A stretch of 64,000 bases of DNA from NCBI GenBank assembly GCA_001599835.1, contig BCIC01000002.1:3856056-3920055 (forward strand), read 5' to 3'. The stretch comes from Thermoascus crustaceus. Taxonomy: Eukaryota; Ascomycota; Eurotiomycetes; Eurotiales; Thermoascaceae. Both the position numbers and the translations under genes were made by a program. Of the stretch, positions 1-12,301 are shown piece by piece (within the stretch, counting starts at the first letter, position 1; the number at the start of each line of letters is the position of its first letter). A model generated the notes under the pieces. The model ran no database searches, was not told the DNA's origin, and worked only from the letters and a program-made list of their open reading frames with translations.

Positions 1-45
1 TTTGGCTCCTTTCTACTGGCAACAACCAAGCTAATCAATTGACAG

Positions 46-1921
46 GCATGGCATGCTTGCAGCCTCCTTGAAGGTTACTCCATGTAAGAATTACCACATT
101 TTGGTCCATGGATACCTGCTGACGTCTGTAGTTGCCATGATGTCTCGACCCGTGGCAGGAGTACGGAACAAGACCTTGATACTCACCCTGCCTGGATCGC
201 CGAAAGGCGCCAAGGAGAATCTGGAAGCAGTCATCAAACTCCTGCCACATGCTTGCATCCAAGCAGCGGGTGCAAACTCCAGATCGATTCACGTTGGTGG
301 CGTCAAGAAACTCGAAGCTGATGCTGGCGTGGAGTTCACAGATGGCGGCCATTCCCATGCACACCACCATCACCATCACGACCATTCCCATGGGCATGGA
401 CATGGACACATTATTCCAAAAGCTCATACATCTCCATCAGAGCGTCCCCAGTCCAATGACCCCAACGCGGGGCCCACGAGGCGATACCGCACATCGCCTT
501 ACCCGATGCTCTCGGTCGATGAGGCACTCCAGGTGATAAGCGAACAGACACCAGACCCAACGGTCGTCGAAGTGCCTGTGACTACTTCTCTCGTCGGATC
601 AGTCCTTGCTGAAGATGTCTACGCGGGAGAGGCAGTGCCAGCGTATCGAGCCAGCATTGTCGATGGATACGCCGTGATTGCGCCTGAATCTCCATCTACA
701 GGGCCAAGTACGAAGGGAACTTTCCCGGTTGCTTCTGTATCTCATGCGCAGGCCACTTCTATGCCTCCACCTCTGGAACCAGGAACTATTGCCAGGATTA
801 CTACAGGTGCTCCTCTCCCTCCCAATGCCAACGCCGTGGTGATGGTCGAGGACACCGTTCTGATTTCAACAACTCCCGACGGGACTGAAGAAGCTACTGT
901 GGAGATCCTGACGGGGGATATCAAGCCCGGCGAAAATATCCGTGAGCCAGGCAGTGATGTCGCTCTGGGCTCGAAGATCCTCCGGAAAGGAGATCTTATC
1001 ACTGCAGTGGGGGGCGAGATTGGCCTGCTTGCCTCAACGGGGACCAAGACAGTCAAGGTCTTCAGGAAGCCTCGTATCGGTGTCCTAAGTACCGGCGACG
1101 AGCTCGTCGAACATGATGACCCAAAGAAGCTGGAGGGAGGGCAGATCCGAGACTCGAATCGCCCATCTCTGATATCCTGCCTAACATCCTGGGGTTTCCA
1201 GACCGTCGACCTTGGAATCGCCCGGGACACTCCACCCGGCACAATCGAAACATCCCTTCGCAACGCCCTCCGGGGAGTCGGAACGCCGGGCAACAAGAAC
1301 AACAACAACGAAGGCGTCGACGTGATCATCACCACCGGCGGCGTATCCATGGGCGAGCTGGACCTGCTCAAGCCGACCATAGAGCGCTCCCTCGGCGGCA
1401 CAATCCACTTCGGCCGCGTCTCCATGAAACCGGGCAAACCAACAACCTTCGCCACGGTCCCATTCAAGCCTGCCACATCCTCATCTGGTGACCCATCAGC
1501 GCAGCAGGAACGCGAGACGAAACTCATCTTCTCCCTCCCCGGGAACCCAGCCTCCGCGCTCGTCACGCTGAACCTGTTCGTCCTCCCCTCCCTGCACAAG
1601 CTGACGGGCATGGGCCAGAACACTCTCATATTGACCCTGCCGCGTCCACACACGGGCCTGGGTCTCCCACTCGTCTCCGCCACCCTGACGCACGACTTCC
1701 CGCTCGATCCCAAGCGAACCGAGTACCACCGCGCGATCGTGACAGCGTCCCGATCTGACGGGCGGCTATACGCGGCGAGCACGGGCGGGCAGCGGAGTTC
1801 GAGGGTGGGAAGTCTGGCGGGGGCGAATGCGCTGGTGGTGCTGCAGCCGGGAAGTGGGAAGATCGAGAAGGGGCAGTTGGTGGAGGCGTTGATGATGGGT
1901 CCTGTTGTGCCCAGGGAGTAA
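46..1921 (+). CDS. cnxE: Gephyrin-type molybdenum cofactor protein CnxE, 3' part
   Basis: Two-domain enzyme of molybdenum cofactor synthesis: the G (MogA-like) domain adenylylates molybdopterin and the E (MoeA-like) domain inserts molybdate; cytosolic, needed for nitrate reductase and other Mo enzymes. Exons: 46..83 (an intron ends with the cag at 43-45) and 132..1921; the 84-131 intron has donor gtaaga and acceptor tgtag, and splicing gives KVTPFAMMSRPVAGV, the usual end of a G domain. Then come a His-rich linker (about 350-420), and an E domain with SIVDGYAV, ITTGAPLPP, PGENIREPGSD, RIGVLSTGDEL, GQIRDSN, TTGGVSMGE, KPGKPTTF and SLPGNPASAL. Domain order G then E is as in animal gephyrin and opposite to plant Cnx1. 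The start and most of the G domain lie before base 1. Seen: motifs and splice sites; function is by family. Confidence 0.93.
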
Positions 1922-2497
1922 GTAAGTAACCTTAGTAGGTTTTTTACTAAAGGATTACCTAGGCATGGATGAACTATATATATGGACTAGGTCTTGAGAT
2001 TAAGATTGAGCTTGATTATTATTAATTACTCTTGCCGAGTTTTGCATAACAATGATCGATTGGATGTTGGCTCGAGAAAACGACACCAGTTAACGAGGCA
2101 ATCAGCAAGATCTGGTCAAAGAAACGCAGACAATGCATTCATTGATCCAAAGATAGATAGATACTCGACTAACTCTACCTAATAATTACTACTCCTATCC
2201 ACTCGATATATGTGGAATGCAAATCATTTCGCTTTATCTCCAGGTTTCATATCCTTGAGATGCATGCATGACATGGAACATGAATCATAACCATAAAAAG
2301 AAGCAACGCCAATGCCAGAGAAAGCAAAAGCAAAATGCAACTATATAGGTAGGTAGGTAGCAAATCGTGGACTGCTCACCTAATTCAGGACACCTCTATT
2401 ATGCTCGCGAGTGGATGCACAATAAACACATGGCAAAAAATGTCACCTTCACACAGACTCTCATCAACGCCCCCAAGCAAGTATGTAGCTAGGTAGA
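1922..2497. other. Convergent intergenic region
   Basis: AT-rich stretch between the 3' ends of cnxE (+) and the DDHD gene (-), presumably holding both 3' untranslated regions. It carries a short TAGG tandem (about 2348-2361). I see no coding or structured element in it. Confidence 0.6.
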
Positions 2498-5400
2498 TTA
2501 AGCCTTCTGCGCCTTCCACTCTTTCTTCTTCTCCGCCCTCAACGCCAACAACGTCCCCTCTTTCCCCTGCTTCCTCGCAATCTCCACGACCACGAACCGG
2601 ATGAAATCGCTCAGTGTCCAGTAGCTACTGTGCGCACTGAGCATGTTGAGATACTGGATGTTCAAAGGACCCCCGCCACCGGTGAGGTAGTAGTCGATCT
2701 GGCCGTTGTCGTTGAGGAGCAACATGCGCTTCTCCGCAATCTCCTCCCGGGTGAAGTCGTGCGTCTCCATCTCCACGTTGGACGGGAGCTTGGAGATCAT
2801 GGTGGGTGCGGTTGTGGAGAGGGAGGTGGAGCGGGTATGTGACGAGCTCCAGCGGAAGACGCTGCCGAAGGATGGGAACCAGGATGTCGAGGAGCTGGGG
2901 ATGGCTGCTGGTTTGAGGGACTCGGCCAGGTCGCTGTCTACTGCCGCGTTGAGGCGGTAGGCGATTGCTGTGAAACCCGGTTAGACCTGGAACAGCGTTT
3001 CAAGAAGGATATGGATACGTACGGTCTGTAGTATGCATGATGTTATAGAGATTGTCGATGGCCAAGCATCCATATGTGTCTGCCTCTCCCGCAATTCCAC
3101 GCTGTCGATCCTCACCTTCTCTTCCAGGTTTATCTCGTCCTCTTCGTGGAAGTAAATTTGCTGTGGTATGGTGAGCTCCATATATCATAACATGGGGCAC
3201 GCAGATCAATGTAATAACCAACCTCTATTAAGCAGTAAGAAAAAGCCAGCTGGACTTCCGCAGACGAACAAGTTCTTGGTATCAAACTCGAAGACATCAT
3301 TGTGGACAGATTCGGTCGAAAAATCAAAATGGGGCAACTTGGTTGGCTGATGGCTGAGAATGTCAATAGCCATGACACTTCCAAGAGAGTGAGCAATCAA
3401 GTGGACCCTTCCATTTTCCTGGAAGCCTGGGTTGTTTTTGCACCAGAGTCGGTACACGCGGTTCGCTTCTTTGACAACGGCCTGGATCATTTTGGCCTTG
3501 TGATGCGAGAGATAGTAGGGGATATCCAACATGACATCGCTGATGAGATTTCGTATAGCGGGGATGCTGTCCGGGGTGATGTCTTTGAGGGAGAAATGAT
3601 TTACAGTCGGATCTTCACTGGGCCGGGTCTCAATATCTGCATCTTCCAAGGAGAGAGTAGATCGCCAATTGACGGGAAGAACCATGATGCCGCCATGATC
3701 AGGACGAATATGGGGCCATACTGCTTCGCTGTGGAGCTCCGTGTTGATTCGCCTTCGAAAAGCGTTGATGGCATGGGTAAAGTGAAAACTTTCCACCCGC
3801 TCGGAGAGTTTCTGACCGATGCCATGAATGACTAGCACGAGGTCTGTGGGATTAGGCCTTGATTCTTCAATCGCACACGCATAGCATCTCTGTTCTCCTG
3901 GAGGCACATCCCTTGACTGAGGCCGCCTGATGTAGTTCCTCACATCCATAGGATTTTGTTTAGATGGATGCAGCTTGTCCCAGAGCTGCCGGTTGAAGCC
4001 ACGGACAACAGGTATGCCAATTTGCCGCCCTTTACGAATAGCACTGAGAGGTCGTCTGCCTCTCGAGACGGAGGGGAGAAGACTGGGTCGGAGAATTTGT
4101 GCATCCTTCGCATCGACATATATGACGCTTGAGTTTTTGAAAGGCTTTATGGATTCGGCATGCGTATCGATGCCGCCAGCGGCTCTATTCTCGTGAAAAG
4201 TCAGAGTATCTGGGCCGTCCTCTGGGCCTTCGTCTGCTACAGAAGCTGTCAGATCCTGGGAGGTTCCAGGCCTACTAACTGATTTCGGATCTTCCTTCGG
4301 CCACAGCCTGTGCACAATTTTCATCTCCGCGTCTGCACCATTCTCAACACAGCTATTCAACTCATCCTGCCATGTCTCGGTCCACGGCTGCAAGTAGACA
4401 TACCCCTCCTCTAGCTTATTGGCCAGTTCAGGTTCCACAGGGAGCATAGTATTCTTATAAAACCATGTAGCTCGCAGCACGGACGATATATCATGGAGAG
4501 GGCTCCAATATATAGGTTTCATCTATTTTCTATCAGACACCCGTCGAATACATAATGGGAAATGGAAAGACAGGAGACCTTATACCTTTAGATTGGGTAG
4601 CTCAACCAAATGTAGGCGTGATGCACCAACAGGAACCACAGCCTGAGGAATGTCTTCCTCCAGCTTGTCTAACAAGCGATCCGGAGACTCCGCAAGTTTA
4701 GTGGATTCCGATCTGGATTCAGACGGCCTTGGCTGTGCCTCCTGGCTGCTTTCAGGTCTCGGGAAGTGGGCTGGATCCCTTATTGAACCAAATTCTGATA
4801 GTGGTTCCGAAGGGGTTTCTGATCGTCTCAAAGGCGCTCTGATAAATGGGGAACCGCTGGTGCTCATACCCATTGATGAAGTGCCTCGCGGACTTGTAGC
4901 TTCTGTTTCTTCAAAAGCCGCCTCGCGTCCCGGTGACGATGTGCTCTTCCGCTTTGCCAACTTGGTTCTCCGACCGTACGGAGACTCCTCTCTTTTCCGG
5001 CTACCAGCTTCTCTGTCTTCCTCACCTCCATTGGTTCCGCTTTCTTGTCTAGATCGGATATGCTTCCTTTCTAACGACCCATGTGCAAAAGTTTCTCTGC
5101 TGCCGCTCGCTTCCTGAGCAGAATATTCTTGAAATCGCGGGGACTGACGGCCCTGTTCATCTGCCAGAAATGTCGAAAACCGCGGCGAGTGTGCAGGGGT
5201 TCTCTGCAGGCTCTCATCATCCAAGCTCTGTCTCTTCTGCGGAGTTCCAGGCTTGGAGCCTGGCTCATGCCCACGGACAGGTATCCGAGCAGTCTTCTCC
5301 CGGGAATTACCTCTCCTAGTGAGCCTCGCTTCACGAGCATCTCGTAGCCCGCTCCACGCCTCCTCTAGCGCAATGTTATCCCGAGCTGAGAAGGGCTGGG

Positions 5401-5599
5401 GTGGAAACTTGGCCCCCGAGGAGCTAGTGCTTGACAGAGGAGGCAGAGGGCTCAACGGATCATCAATTGGCAACGAAGAAGTGTAGAAGAACTGGGCGCG
5501 GACCCTGGGCGGTGTGGGAGACGACTTCCAGGCAGAGAGATCCTCGTTACTGGCCGAGTGCAGGCACGTTGGTCCGTAGGTGTGTACAGAACTAGCCAT
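2498..5599 (-). CDS. DDHD-domain intracellular phospholipase (PA-PLA1 type)
   Basis: Predicted intracellular phospholipase A1 of the DDHD family (yeast relative Ddl1/YOR022C), probably acting on phosphatidic acid or other glycerophospholipids at organelle membranes. Four exons on the minus strand: 5599..4586, 4522..3223, 3160..3023, 2967..2498; sum 2922 nt, 973 residues. The start is the first ATG (MASSVHTYG); the frame stays open upstream only through non-ATG codons. The first ~330 residues are low-complexity, Ser/Pro/Arg/Glu-rich and probably disordered. A lipase core follows: LVLVIHGIGQ, then HLIAHSLGSVMA with the nucleophile elbow (Ser about 717), then the DDHD region with FEFDTKNLFVCGSPAGFF and NLYNIMHTTDPIAYRL across the last two introns. 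The 3222-3161 intron has a weak donor (GTTGGT), but the join restores NRANLLPRRGRDKPG in frame. Family is clear; the exact lipid substrate is not. Confidence 0.88.
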
Positions 5600-6426
5600 C
5601 TTCGTTGTATTTTCGGTCTTGCCCAAATCCCTAGCCCTGCAGCATACTAATCAGATAAAATCGGCACAGTCGCGAGACTATCGAGAGCGTGGCACGCAAC
5701 CCTTGGGACCTTTTTCCAACGAACTGGCTGGCATTCAGGCTGCAGGTGAAGATGGGACCGCGATAACCAATCACGAGGGGAGGACTGCAGCACCCGATCT
5801 TAACATATCATCAAAGAAAGAACGCCGTATAAAAGGGCACCTGGACGCATAGTAGCAAGAGATGAAGCCAGAATGTCTGTATGATGGCCTCGAGGCTCAC
5901 CGCTACGATGTCGAGGTTGGTGAATCTCCCTGTGATCCTGCGCGACAGGCCGAAGCTATGACGTCGCGCCACGTGCGTCGACCACTGGTTGGCTGTCCTT
6001 TCTACGAGGTATGTGACAAGTACAACCCTCGACATACCAAAACATTCGCGATTCAATGCGTTCGTATATCTCAAAAAACTACTTACATGACCACAAAGCT
6101 GCTCCGTCGAACACCCGATCGCGGGATACGTAACGTTCGGAACTAACCCTCCAACGCCTTCGGAACGGAAGAGTCATCATACAAGTACAGTGCGTAGCCA
6201 CATCAAAACCCATATCAAAACGCCAGGTTGGTACAAAGGTGAGTGGATAAAAAAGTAGCATTAAACTCTGGGGAATCATAATAAACCAAACCGCTAGAAG
6301 AAAAGAGAAAAAAAATCTGAAAAGTTCGTGGCGGAAAGCAAAGTACCCGGTTCATAGATCTTGGAGTCAGGAACGCCCCACCAGGCAGTTTCTCCGGTTC
6401 CACTAATTGCTGATGTTATTCTTGAA
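5600..6426. other. Intergenic region between two minus-strand genes
   Basis: Upstream region of the DDHD lipase gene and downstream region of the 515-residue gene. It contains short open frames only, none with a recognisable motif. Likely promoter plus 3' UTR. Confidence 0.5.
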
Positions 6427-8088
6427 TTAAGTGCGTCTGCATCCCCTGGTGGTTCTGCCAGCGCCGTTGCGTTGGGGATTCTTCTTGAGGTGCTCCTGCA
6501 TCAGCGTCAGAGTTTGCATTTGGAGATCCTGGAAGGCAAGGACCGTCACAAGCGGTGCTCCGAGCATTTCAAGAATCTTATAAACATCGTGCATGTGCTT
6601 GCGGATGACACTGTCCGGGGCGCAGAAGGTTCGCACGCTCATCTCCTTAGCGACGGCCTTCCAGTTGTATAAAGTGGAGTTCAGAGCAACAGGGTTTGTG
6701 GAGCACTCTCCGTAGAACTGGAACGTGCGTAGATTCTGGAGAATGAGCTCGCGCTGCGTGGACTGGTCGAACTGGAACTCAGGGACTTGAGGCCGATTCT
6801 TGGACATCCAGAAATTGGTGATCTTGTTGATGGAATCCGCCGACATACGACCTTCCTCGTATTGCTGGACAAGGAACTTGTTGGCACTGACACAGATCAT
6901 AACTTCCATTTCGGAGTAGATCTTCGCCTGAGTAGGAGGATCCACGGAAGTGGGTAAACTTGATTTCGAAATGATCTTCGAATAAGCAGAGTCCTGACGG
7001 AAATGGATGGAAGACGCCTTTGCCACATCCCCCGCCTAAGATCTCGTTAGTAAATTTTCACGCATATGTAGTAGAATAAAGACAAGCTTACAATCTCACC
7101 CACATGATGTTTGATCTTTTCTCCAAGAGTCTTGAGTCCCGCCTTCTTGTTTGACTGTTCTTTCACGCTCGGGCTATGTCCCAGCCAACCATTCTCGCCA
7201 AACAGCTTCTTGTGAGGAGATCTCGAGCGCCTGGGAGGGCTGTCTAGGATGTCTGCAATCTCGTTCTCAGCTACTTTGTCAGTCGTGGATGCTGGTCGAC
7301 CACAGGCACATCGACGAACGGGAGATACGAATCCGCGACTCGGGCAACTATTGCGGTCGTACAGGACAATGCTCTCTGAGTCTTCGAAACGGACATGGTG
7401 CAACTCATGCTGATCGACCTTGTCAAGGGAATCGATGTGCCCGTCAGACTTGGAGTGTGGCATGCTGCCCGGAATCGGAAAGAAAGGTACGTCGCTCCCA
7501 GATGGATACAGGCACGCTCTTGGCAAAGAAGAGGACGAAGAACTAGTAGGCAGAGAATCAGATCCCATCTCAGGAGATCTGTTCCAGAGCTGATGGTGAT
7601 CGTCGTAAAACGGATTAGAGTGAGCTATGCTCCTATAGAACGCCGGGCTATATTCCACAAGTCAGTTTCAATGGTACAAGACAGTGATATCACAGTATGC
7701 CTTACTCCTCGCAGAGCATGATAGGGACCTCCATAGAAGTGTCACTCAGCCCGTCGTAATCGACCGATTGAAAAGGCATCTTTAGCGTAGTAGAGTTGCT
7801 TTGGGGTTGAAGTAGCGCTGAACTCAATATCTCTCTAGCCAAACGGCGGAAACTATCCTTCGAGACGGACGATGATGTTGAAGATTGAGCCTTGCTAGAA
7901 GGAGCAGGTAAAGTTGTAGAACGCTTGAGAGATGTAGAAATAGTAGAAGACGAATTTGCTCCATTTGGATGGCATAATTCGTGTTTATTGTCATCAGGCA
8001 GAGGGGGCAATGGACGATTGACATCAATATGGGCACAATGGGATGGCTTTGAACCATACAATTGTTCATTCATTTTTTTCCTCGACAT
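6427..8088 (-). CDS. Uncharacterised protein, probably conserved in fungi
   Basis: Three minus-strand exons, 8088..7706, 7647..7092 and 7035..6427 (donors gtaagg and gtaagc, acceptors tatag and cttag), sum to 1548 nt, 515 residues. I do not recognise a characterised family. Residues 1-290 are Ser/Pro/Arg-rich and likely disordered (PPLPDD, SSSSSSLP, SPPRRSRSP). The last ~200 residues look folded and mostly helical (MEVMICVSANKFLVQQYEEG, NITNFW-type and PEFQFDQSTQRELILQNLR stretches, then DLQMQTLTLMQEHLKKNP). The chosen ATG begins MSRKKMNEQLYGSK. An open frame just upstream (about 8278-8066, containing RICHEGRRLF) has a coding look, so an additional 5' exon is possible, but I found no splice that joins it in frame. 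No function is assigned. Confidence 0.75.
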
Positions 8089-9925
8089 TGTGGACAGTGA
8101 ATGTCTCCATCAATAGGGTGTGTGAGTGTTGGAGGTACCAATTCAGCCGAGTGTTGTTTTGATTGCTACCTGGAGTGAAGAGCCGGCGGCCCTCGTGACA
8201 TATTCGCAGTTGTGCAGCTGGGAGTCGAGAACGTCTAAGGAACATTATGAGACCATCTATCGACCAGATACGCCTCATATTACTCGGCTCGACCACCATA
8301 GATCCATTGTTCAAGGTACCTTGGCTTCATTAGGGGTATTATGAGCAAGCATACGCTCCTGGGGAATACAGTAATGTGATTCTCGTGAGAAAGAACAAAG
8401 CCAACCAGTGAATGACAGTAAAAAAAAGACTCGACATCAGAAATAGAGACGACTTCTATTCATGAACAACAGACAGATATGACTTTTGAGAATGCGTTTG
8501 CTATTGTGGATGGCACTGGACCCTATTTCTCAGCATTATTGGTCGTTCATCCAGCAAGATGTCAGCATTTGCACCAGTAATTGTGTTCCTCATCTTTTCC
8601 AAGTTCCTTTATCAACTCCTCTTTAGCTCCTAGAGGTGATCGGACATTTATAAGACAATATCTCCATTGGTCAGCCCTACAAGCGTTTCCTAGCCCAGAC
8701 AGATGAGCACCTGGGTGACCTCAGTCTGCGCAAAATCCGTAAGGGAAATTTCTACGTTATTACTCATCAGACGGACAGAGATCATGTAGAGAACTGTGAT
8801 GTAAATTCTCTAGGACAGGGGATTCCAATTGGGAATATAGGGATAATGCCCCCACAAGGCTTGGGGGACCTTCCATGGACGACCGCTTACGGGACTACGG
8901 GACAAGATACAGGTAGTAGCTATTCATTCTTGCGTAAAGATATCCAAAAAAAAAATCAGCATCAACGATATTTTTCAATACTATACAAGGGAATAGTATC
9001 TAGGCGCATTGTTGGGGATGGTTGACGTCTCATCACAGATGGCAGGGATCACCAGGAACGCAGGACTAATCTAAGTCCGCCAAAGGTAAGGACCCGTGGA
9101 CGCGAGACGCAGAGTTCCTATTCGTCACTAGTCTTCTTCCCCTGCTTGAGGACGTCAAAATAGAATACTGACCTTGTGGGCCGAGCTACATCCCTGGGGT
9201 CGTATGCACAGTCCGCAAAGACACTATTTATCATACTCGGTTCTCGGTACTCCGCATTGGTTCGGATGGTCGAGGTGTCACCGCATCGGACCTCCTGTTT
9301 GAGATCTTCAAAGTCCACGGATTGCCAGCGGATGCCACGGGACGGTCAGTCCAATAAATGGCAGCGGAACGGGGAAATAAACGCGGCAACCGCTCGAACG
9401 GATTTTATCTGTCAATTCGCGAGCACGATCTCGGGATCTTGGGGGGGAGTTTCCTCGCTGATCTGGGTGCCGGTAGAGACGGCCGGCAAGCCGCGGGGGT
9501 CACGTGGAGCGCTCTCCACTGCCGACTTGCTATCCGGAGTGGATGCAGCAGTCATCTCGCAATCGGACAAACAACGCTCGGAATGGACTGCGGCATTCAT
9601 CTGCCCCCGCACTTTGCTCAGACCATGTGCTACTGCATCCTTTGTGACCACACGCAGCCATCTGCGTGGTTCCAGCATCCAACCGATATGAATGCCGTTA
9701 TGGCTCTCCGTCTGGGCTCGTCCCCAGCCCATCGGACCAGCTACCCCGAGTTCCAGGACTTCGTACTACTTGAAAAGCCGCCTGGTTTTTCTCTCCTTTG
9801 TTTATATAGCCCTTCACGACTCCGTGATACCCTTTTTTCTTTGCTCTATCTTGTATTTTCCTGTATCAGATCTCCAATTCTTGTATTTCTTTTTTGCCAT
9901 CTATCGCTATTAGAACACAGCCGAC
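8089..9925. other. Divergent intergenic region with an unexplained open frame
   Basis: Region between the 5' ends of the 515-residue gene (-) and the phenol-hydroxylase-like gene (+). It holds a 123-codon stop-free plus-strand frame at 8654-9025 with no ATG until 8846, and minus-strand frames at 9118-9320 and 9412-9600 that look protein-like but cannot be joined into a model. These may be remnants of a lost gene. Near 9801 there is a TATA-like sequence followed by a pyrimidine-rich leader of the downstream gene. Confidence 0.45.
9801..9809 (+). promoter_or_regulatory. TATA-like box of the FAD monooxygenase gene
   Basis: The sequence tttatatag lies about 120 nt upstream of the ATG at 9926 and is followed by a T/C-rich stretch (9836-9900), the usual arrangement of a fungal core promoter and leader. 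Position and sequence only; no start-site data. Confidence 0.4.
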
Positions 9926-11932
9926 ATGGCGACCTCGGGGGAGACCTATGATATAGTCATTGTCGGCGCTGGTCCCGTTGGACTTCTCCTGTCTCTGTGC
10001 CTGTCCAGATGGGGCTATAAGGTCAAGCACATTGACAATCGTCCTGTACCGACTGCGACGGGTCGCGCAGATGGCATCCAGCCTCGTTCCATCGAGATTC
10101 TCAGAAATCTCGGTCTGAAACGCCAATTGATGGCATATGAGCCTGCAAAGGTCTATGATGTCGCCTTTTGGGATCCTCAGCCCGGTGGAAAAGGTATCCA
10201 CCGCACTGGTAGCTGGCCCAGCTGCCCTCGCTTCATCGACACGAGATACCCCTTTACGGCACTAGTACACCAAGGAAAGATCGAACGAATGTTCTTGAAC
10301 GAGATGAAAAAGGCCGGTACAACGGTCCTTCGACCCTGGACCATTGTTGGCTTCAAGAATGACGGTAAAGACGAGACATATCCTGTTGAGGTGAAGCTCA
10401 AGAACCTCGACACGAACGTCATCGAAACGGTGCGGTCCAAGTACTTGTTCAGTGGTGAAGGTGCGAGAAGCTTTGTCAGGGAGCAGCTTGGCATTAAGAT
10501 CCACCATAAGGATCCGATCGCGCACGTGTGGGGTGTCATGGACGGTGTCGTGCGGACAGACTTCCCCGATATTCAGGTAAGACATGAGCTCGACTCTCTG
10601 CCAACACATTCTGACGCGGTTGTGTAGACCAAGTGCACTATTCATTCAGCTAGCGGCTCGATTATGGTCATTCCCCGTGAAGAGAACATGGTCCGACTCT
10701 ATGTTCAGATCGCTTCTTCGACGGATCCGGACTGGAATCCAAGGAAAACAGCTACGGTCGAAGAGATACAGAACACCGCTAAGAAGATCCTCCGTCCATA
10801 CTACATTGAATGGGATCGCGTAGAGTGGTACTCTGTCTACCCGATAGGACAGGGAATTGCTGAGAAGTATACCTTGGATCATCGAGTATTCATGGGTGGT
10901 GATGCTTGCCACACCCACAGCGTACGTGTCTATCCTATATTGGTCCCCTTGCTTATGCTGACACTTCTAAAGCCCAAAGCTGGCCAAGGAATGAATACCG
11001 CGTTTCACGACGCATTGAATTTCGCCTGGAAAGTCCACCTCGTGGAGTCCGGGCTTGCCGCCAGATCTATCCTGACAACGTATGAAACCGAGCGAAAGCA
11101 GATCGCAGAGAACCTCCTAAACTTTGACGCTAAATATGCTGCGCTCTTCTCGAAGCGCCCTCCGTCAGCTGACGAAGTGGGGTCTGCCAGCACCCATAAC
11201 GGAAACACTGGGGAAGAGGATGAGTTTGTGAAGACTTTCAAGTCTTCCTGCGAGTTCACCAGTGGTTATGGCGTTGCATACGATCCAAACATTTTTAACT
11301 GGAGCCCAGACCACCCGGCGAAGTCACCGCTGTTTAGTGTACCTGGAGTGAAATTGACTCCAGGACGAGCTTTTACTCCTTCTACAGTGACGAGACTCTC
11401 CGATTCGAATTTCGTGCACTTAGAACAGGAGGTTCCTGCTAATGGCTCTTTCCGAATCTTCATCTTTGCCGGTATACAATCGCGGACCAGGAAGGCGATC
11501 ACGGACTTTGGAGCGAACCTTGAAAAGGAGCGGTCGTTCTGCTCTGTGTACCGAAGACCCGATTTCGCCGACGTGACATTCTTTGAGCGGCACAACCCAC
11601 ACTCAAAACTATTTACAATCTCCGTGATATATGCGTCCGACAAAAATGGCATCGACCTGCAGGCCATACCACCTGTTTTGAGGGCCTACCGCCATCACCT
11701 CTACGCTGATGACATTCCAGATGTCAGGGTACCAAATGCGAAGTACGCGGCACATGAGAAGCTTGGCTTCGACCCCGAGAAGGGAGGAGTTGTGGTTACA
11801 CGACCCGACAGTCATGTTGCTTGTACCATTCAGCTCGTGGAAGGGAGCGGGACAGTAGATGCGTTGAATGAGTATTTCGGCTCTTTCTCAACAAAACCGC
11901 TTGGCCAGAATTCGCAGCAGAGTCATCTTTGA
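9926..11932 (+). CDS. FAD monooxygenase, phenol 2-monooxygenase type
   Basis: Flavoprotein aromatic hydroxylase of the PheA/TfdB class, expected to add an ortho hydroxyl to a phenolic substrate using NADPH and O2. Exons 9926..10576, 10628..10921 and 10973..11932 (donors gtaaga and gtacgt; acceptors tgtag and aaag) give 1905 nt, 634 residues, the normal length for phenol hydroxylases. Motifs: FAD-binding DIVIVGAGPVGLLLSL at residues ~9-24, RADGIQPRSIEIL, the second-domain GEGARSFVREQLGI, and the flavin-ribityl GGDACHTHSPKAGQGMN formed exactly across intron 2. The C-terminal ~170 residues correspond to the thioredoxin-like dimerisation domain of the family. It appears intact. Neighbours give no pathway hint; it could serve catabolism or secondary metabolism. 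Confidence 0.92.
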
Positions 11933-12301
11933 GGTCATCGTGATTACATGTATGATGCGTTGGATTATATCCTCGGATACGTGTTTCTTCAATTGTTTGT
12001 ACCTCAATGTCTTGTTTATTTAGCGGAGATAGCATTTTAGCTATATATGACAAAGAACAAAATTCTTTTATTGACAAGAGCCTTTAGAGTTTCTGTACTA
12101 TTTAGGCAGATTCTAGAAAGAAAGTACTGGCTGTTGCCGAGCACCATGGATTTCGATGCAAATCTATCCTGCGTTCCGAACCCCACATGGCCACTTTAGG
12201 AAGTACAGTGATACGGCCGCGGAGCCCATTCAAACTCCAAACCCACCCCGCAGTGATCGAGTCGCCGACCAAAACAAAATAAGCACATCCAACCCAACAC
12301 G
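11933..12301. other. Intergenic region
   Basis: About 370 nt between two plus-strand genes: 3' UTR of the monooxygenase and promoter/leader of the CZIB-type gene. No further element recognised. Confidence 0.5.

Noticed and set aside
742..1782. 346-codon open frame on the minus strand inside cnxE
   Set aside because: Antisense shadow of the GC-rich E domain; no motif, and the plus-strand frame is unmistakable.
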